A stretch of DNA of 64,000 bases from Pseudomonas sp. 8AS (GTDB lineage: Bacteria; Pseudomonadota; Gammaproteobacteria; Pseudomonadales; Pseudomonadaceae), in assembly GCF_902506505.1 (NCBI RefSeq), contig NZ_LR733406.1, forward strand, positions 2,938,228 to 3,002,227, written 5' to 3'. The notes below the pieces were generated by a model that was not told the origin of the DNA, made no database searches, and worked only from the letters and a program-made list of their open reading frames with translations. Below are positions 62,324-64,000 of this stretch, piece after piece. How positions within the stretch are numbered: the first letter of the stretch is position 1; each line of letters starts with the position of its first letter. Position numbers and translations under genes: made by a program.

Positions 62324-64000
62324 ATGACTGCAGACAGCATTCTGTCCATACCGCCATACAAAGCCGATGACCAAGACGTGGTCGTCGAGCTCAATTCCCG
62401 TTTTGGTGCCGAGACTTTTACCGTCCAGAGCACCCGCACCGGCATGCCGGTGCTGTGGGTTTCCCGTGATCGCCTGATCAATGTCCTGACCTTCCTGCGC
62501 AACCTGCCGCGCCCCTACGTCATGCTGTATGACCTGCATGGCGTCGACGAGCGCCTGCGCACCCAGCGTCGCGGCCTGCCGGGCGCCGACTTCACGGTGT
62601 TCTACCACCTGATGTCGCTCGAGCGTAACAGCGACATCATGATCAAGGTTGCCCTGAAAGAAGGCGACCTCAGCCTGCCCAGCGTCACCGGCATCTGGCC
62701 CAACGCCAACTGGTACGAGCGTGAAGTCTGGGACCTGTACGGCATCACCTTCAGCGGCCACCCGCACCTGACCCGCATCATGATGCCGCCGACCTGGGAA
62801 GGTCACCCGCTGCGCAAGGACTACCCGGCGCGCGCCACCGAATTCGACCCGTACAGCCTGAACCTGGCCAAGCAGCAGCTGGAAGAAGAAGCAGCGCGCT
62901 TCAAGCCGGAAGACTGGGGCATGAAGCGTGGCGGCGAGCATGAGGACTACATGTTCCTCAACCTCGGCCCCAACCATCCGTCCGCCCACGGCGCGTTCCG
63001 CATCATCCTGCAGCTCGATGGCGAAGAGATCGTCGACTGCGTGCCGGAGATCGGTTACCACCACCGCGGCGCAGAGAAGATGGCCGAGCGCCAGTCCTGG
63101 CACAGCTTCATCCCCTACACCGACCGCATCGACTACCTCGGCGGGGTGATGAACAATCTGCCCTACGTCCTGTCGGTCGAGAAGCTGGCCGGGATCAAGG
63201 TGCCACAGCGCGTCGACTTCATCCGCGTCATGCTGGCCGAGTTCTTCCGCATCACCAGCCACCTGCTGTTCCTCGGCACTTATATCCAGGACGTCGGGGC
63301 GATGACTCCGGTGTTCTTCACCTTCACCGACCGCCAGCGCGCCTACAAGGTGATCGAAGCCATCACCGGCTTTCGCCTGCACCCGGCCTGGTACCGCATC
63401 GGCGGCGTCGCCCACGACCTGCCGCGCGGCTGGGACAAGCTGGTAAAGGAATTCGTCGACTGGCTGCCCAAGCGCCTCGACGAGTACACCAAGGCCGCGC
63501 TGAAGAACAGCATCCTCAAGGGCCGCACCGTCGGCGTGGCGCAGTACAACACCAAGGAAGCCCTGGAATGGGGCGTCACCGGTGCCGGCCTGCGCTCCAC
63601 CGGCTGTGACTTCGACCTGCGCAAGGCGCGCCCGTACTCTGGCTACGAAAACTTCGAGTTCGAAGTGCCGCTGGCGCACAACGGCGACGCCTACGACCGC
63701 TGCATGGTGCGCGTGGAAGAGATGCGCCAGAGCATCCGCATCATCGATCAGTGCCTGCGCAACATGCCGGAAGGCCCGTACAAGGCGGATCACCCGCTGA
63801 CCACGCCGCCGCCGAAAGAGCGCACGCTGCAACACATCGAGACCCTGATCACCCACTTCCTGCAGGTTTCCTGGGGCCCGGTCATGCCGGCCAACGAGAG
63901 CTTCCAGATGATCGAGGCGACCAAGGGCATCAACAGCTATTACCTGACCAGCGACGGCAGCACCATGAGCTACCGCACCCGGATCCGCACCCCGAGCTTC
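62324..64000 (+). CDS. nuoC: NuoCD, fused complex I subunits C and D (truncated by window end)
   Basis: Starts at ATG 62324 and stays open to the window end, giving the first 559 residues; the pseudomonad protein has about 590. Residues 1-190 are the 30-kDa NuoC part ('[20 protein letters not shown]'). After a short helical linker the 49-kDa NuoD part begins ('[20 protein letters not shown]', '[20 protein letters not shown]', '[20 protein letters not shown]'). The C-D fusion is standard in Pseudomonas and enterobacteria. Confidence 0.97.
   Translation, partial: MTADSILSIPPYKADDQDVVVELNSRFGAETFTVQSTRTGMPVLWVSRDRLINVLTFLRNLPRPYVMLYDLHGVDERLRTQRRGLPGADFTVFYHLMSLERNSDIMIKVALKEGDLSLPSVTGIWPNANWYEREVWDLYGITFSGHPHLTRIMMPPTWEGHPLRKDYPARATEFDPYSLNLAKQQLEEEAARFKPEDWGMKRGGEHEDYMFLNLGPNHPSAHGAFRIILQLDGEEIVDCVPEIGYHHRGAEKMAERQSWHSFIPYTDRIDYLGGVMNNLPYVLSVEKLAGIKVPQRVDFIRVMLAEFFRITSHLLFLGTYIQDVGAMTPVFFTFTDRQRAYKVIEAITGFRLHPAWYRIGGVAHDLPRGWDKLVKEFVDWLPKRLDEYTKAALKNSILKGRTVGVAQYNTKEALEWGVTGAGLRSTGCDFDLRKARPYSGYENFEFEVPLAHNGDAYDRCMVRVEEMRQSIRIIDQCLRNMPEGPYKADHPLTTPPPKERTLQHIETLITHFLQVSWGPVMPANESFQMIEATKGINSYYLTSDGSTMSYRTRIRTPSF

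Overview
The window is GC-rich chromosomal DNA from a gammaproteobacterium, almost certainly a Pseudomonas. From about 27.2 kb to the right end the gene order (tRNA-Ser, yccA, tusDCBE, cysG, serS, crcB, rarA, lolA, ftsK, trxB, aat, bpt, infA, clpA/clpS, cspD, icd/idh, nudJ, mnmA, hflD, purB, roxA, aceA, nuoA, nuoB, fused nuoCD) is the one known from P. aeruginosa PA2604-PA2639. That order and the fused nuoCD are the main grounds for the assignment.

The left 26 kb is different: a nearly complete second, lateral-type (Laf) flagellar system. It holds the end of flgA, one short flagellin (lafA), a ToxR/CadC-like membrane regulator, a long coiled-coil protein of unknown function, a minus-strand late operon (fliD-fliS-fliT-fliK-fliL-lafS-lafT-lafU: cap, chaperones, hook length, sigma-28, stator), flgMN, a minus-strand basal-body operon headed by the sigma-54 activator lafK (lafK-fliE-fliF-fliG-fliH-fliI-fliJ), and a divergent plus-strand switch/export operon (fliM-fliN-fliP-fliQ-fliR-flhB-flhA). 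A single-domain PilZ protein lies convergent to flhA. The hook and rod genes are presumably to the left of the window. The block contains no fliO, no chemotaxis genes, no flhF/fleN and no second flagellin. It ends at the 3' side of tRNA-Ser(TGA), a typical island insertion point.

Main observations: (1) a repeated promoter motif, YTTAAG-N15-GYCGCYYT, occurs with identical spacing before lafA, fliD, flgM and in the lafK/fliM divide, probably the recognition site of LafS; (2) the lateral motor seems electrostatically rewired: the stator residue equivalent to E. coli MotA Arg90 is Glu, and the matching FliG residues Asp288/Asp289 are Ala/Ile followed by Lys-Arg-Arg; (3) FliM lacks the CheY-binding N-terminus; (4) the FliD cap carries a perfect EF-hand loop; (5) FlhB has NPQH instead of NPTH; (6) unusual accessory proteins (coiled coil, ToxR-like regulator, PilZ) flank the locus.

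The right 37 kb is core metabolism and housekeeping: tRNA thiolation (TusBCDE, MnmA), siroheme synthesis, Ser-tRNA charging, lipoprotein sorting, chromosome translocation, thioredoxin reduction, the N-degron pathway (Aat, Bpt, ClpS, ClpA side by side), two isocitrate dehydrogenases facing each other, isocitrate lyase, purine synthesis and the start of the complex I operon. Accessory items there are a MITE-like repeat behind infA and a secreted M28 aminopeptidase inserted before purB.
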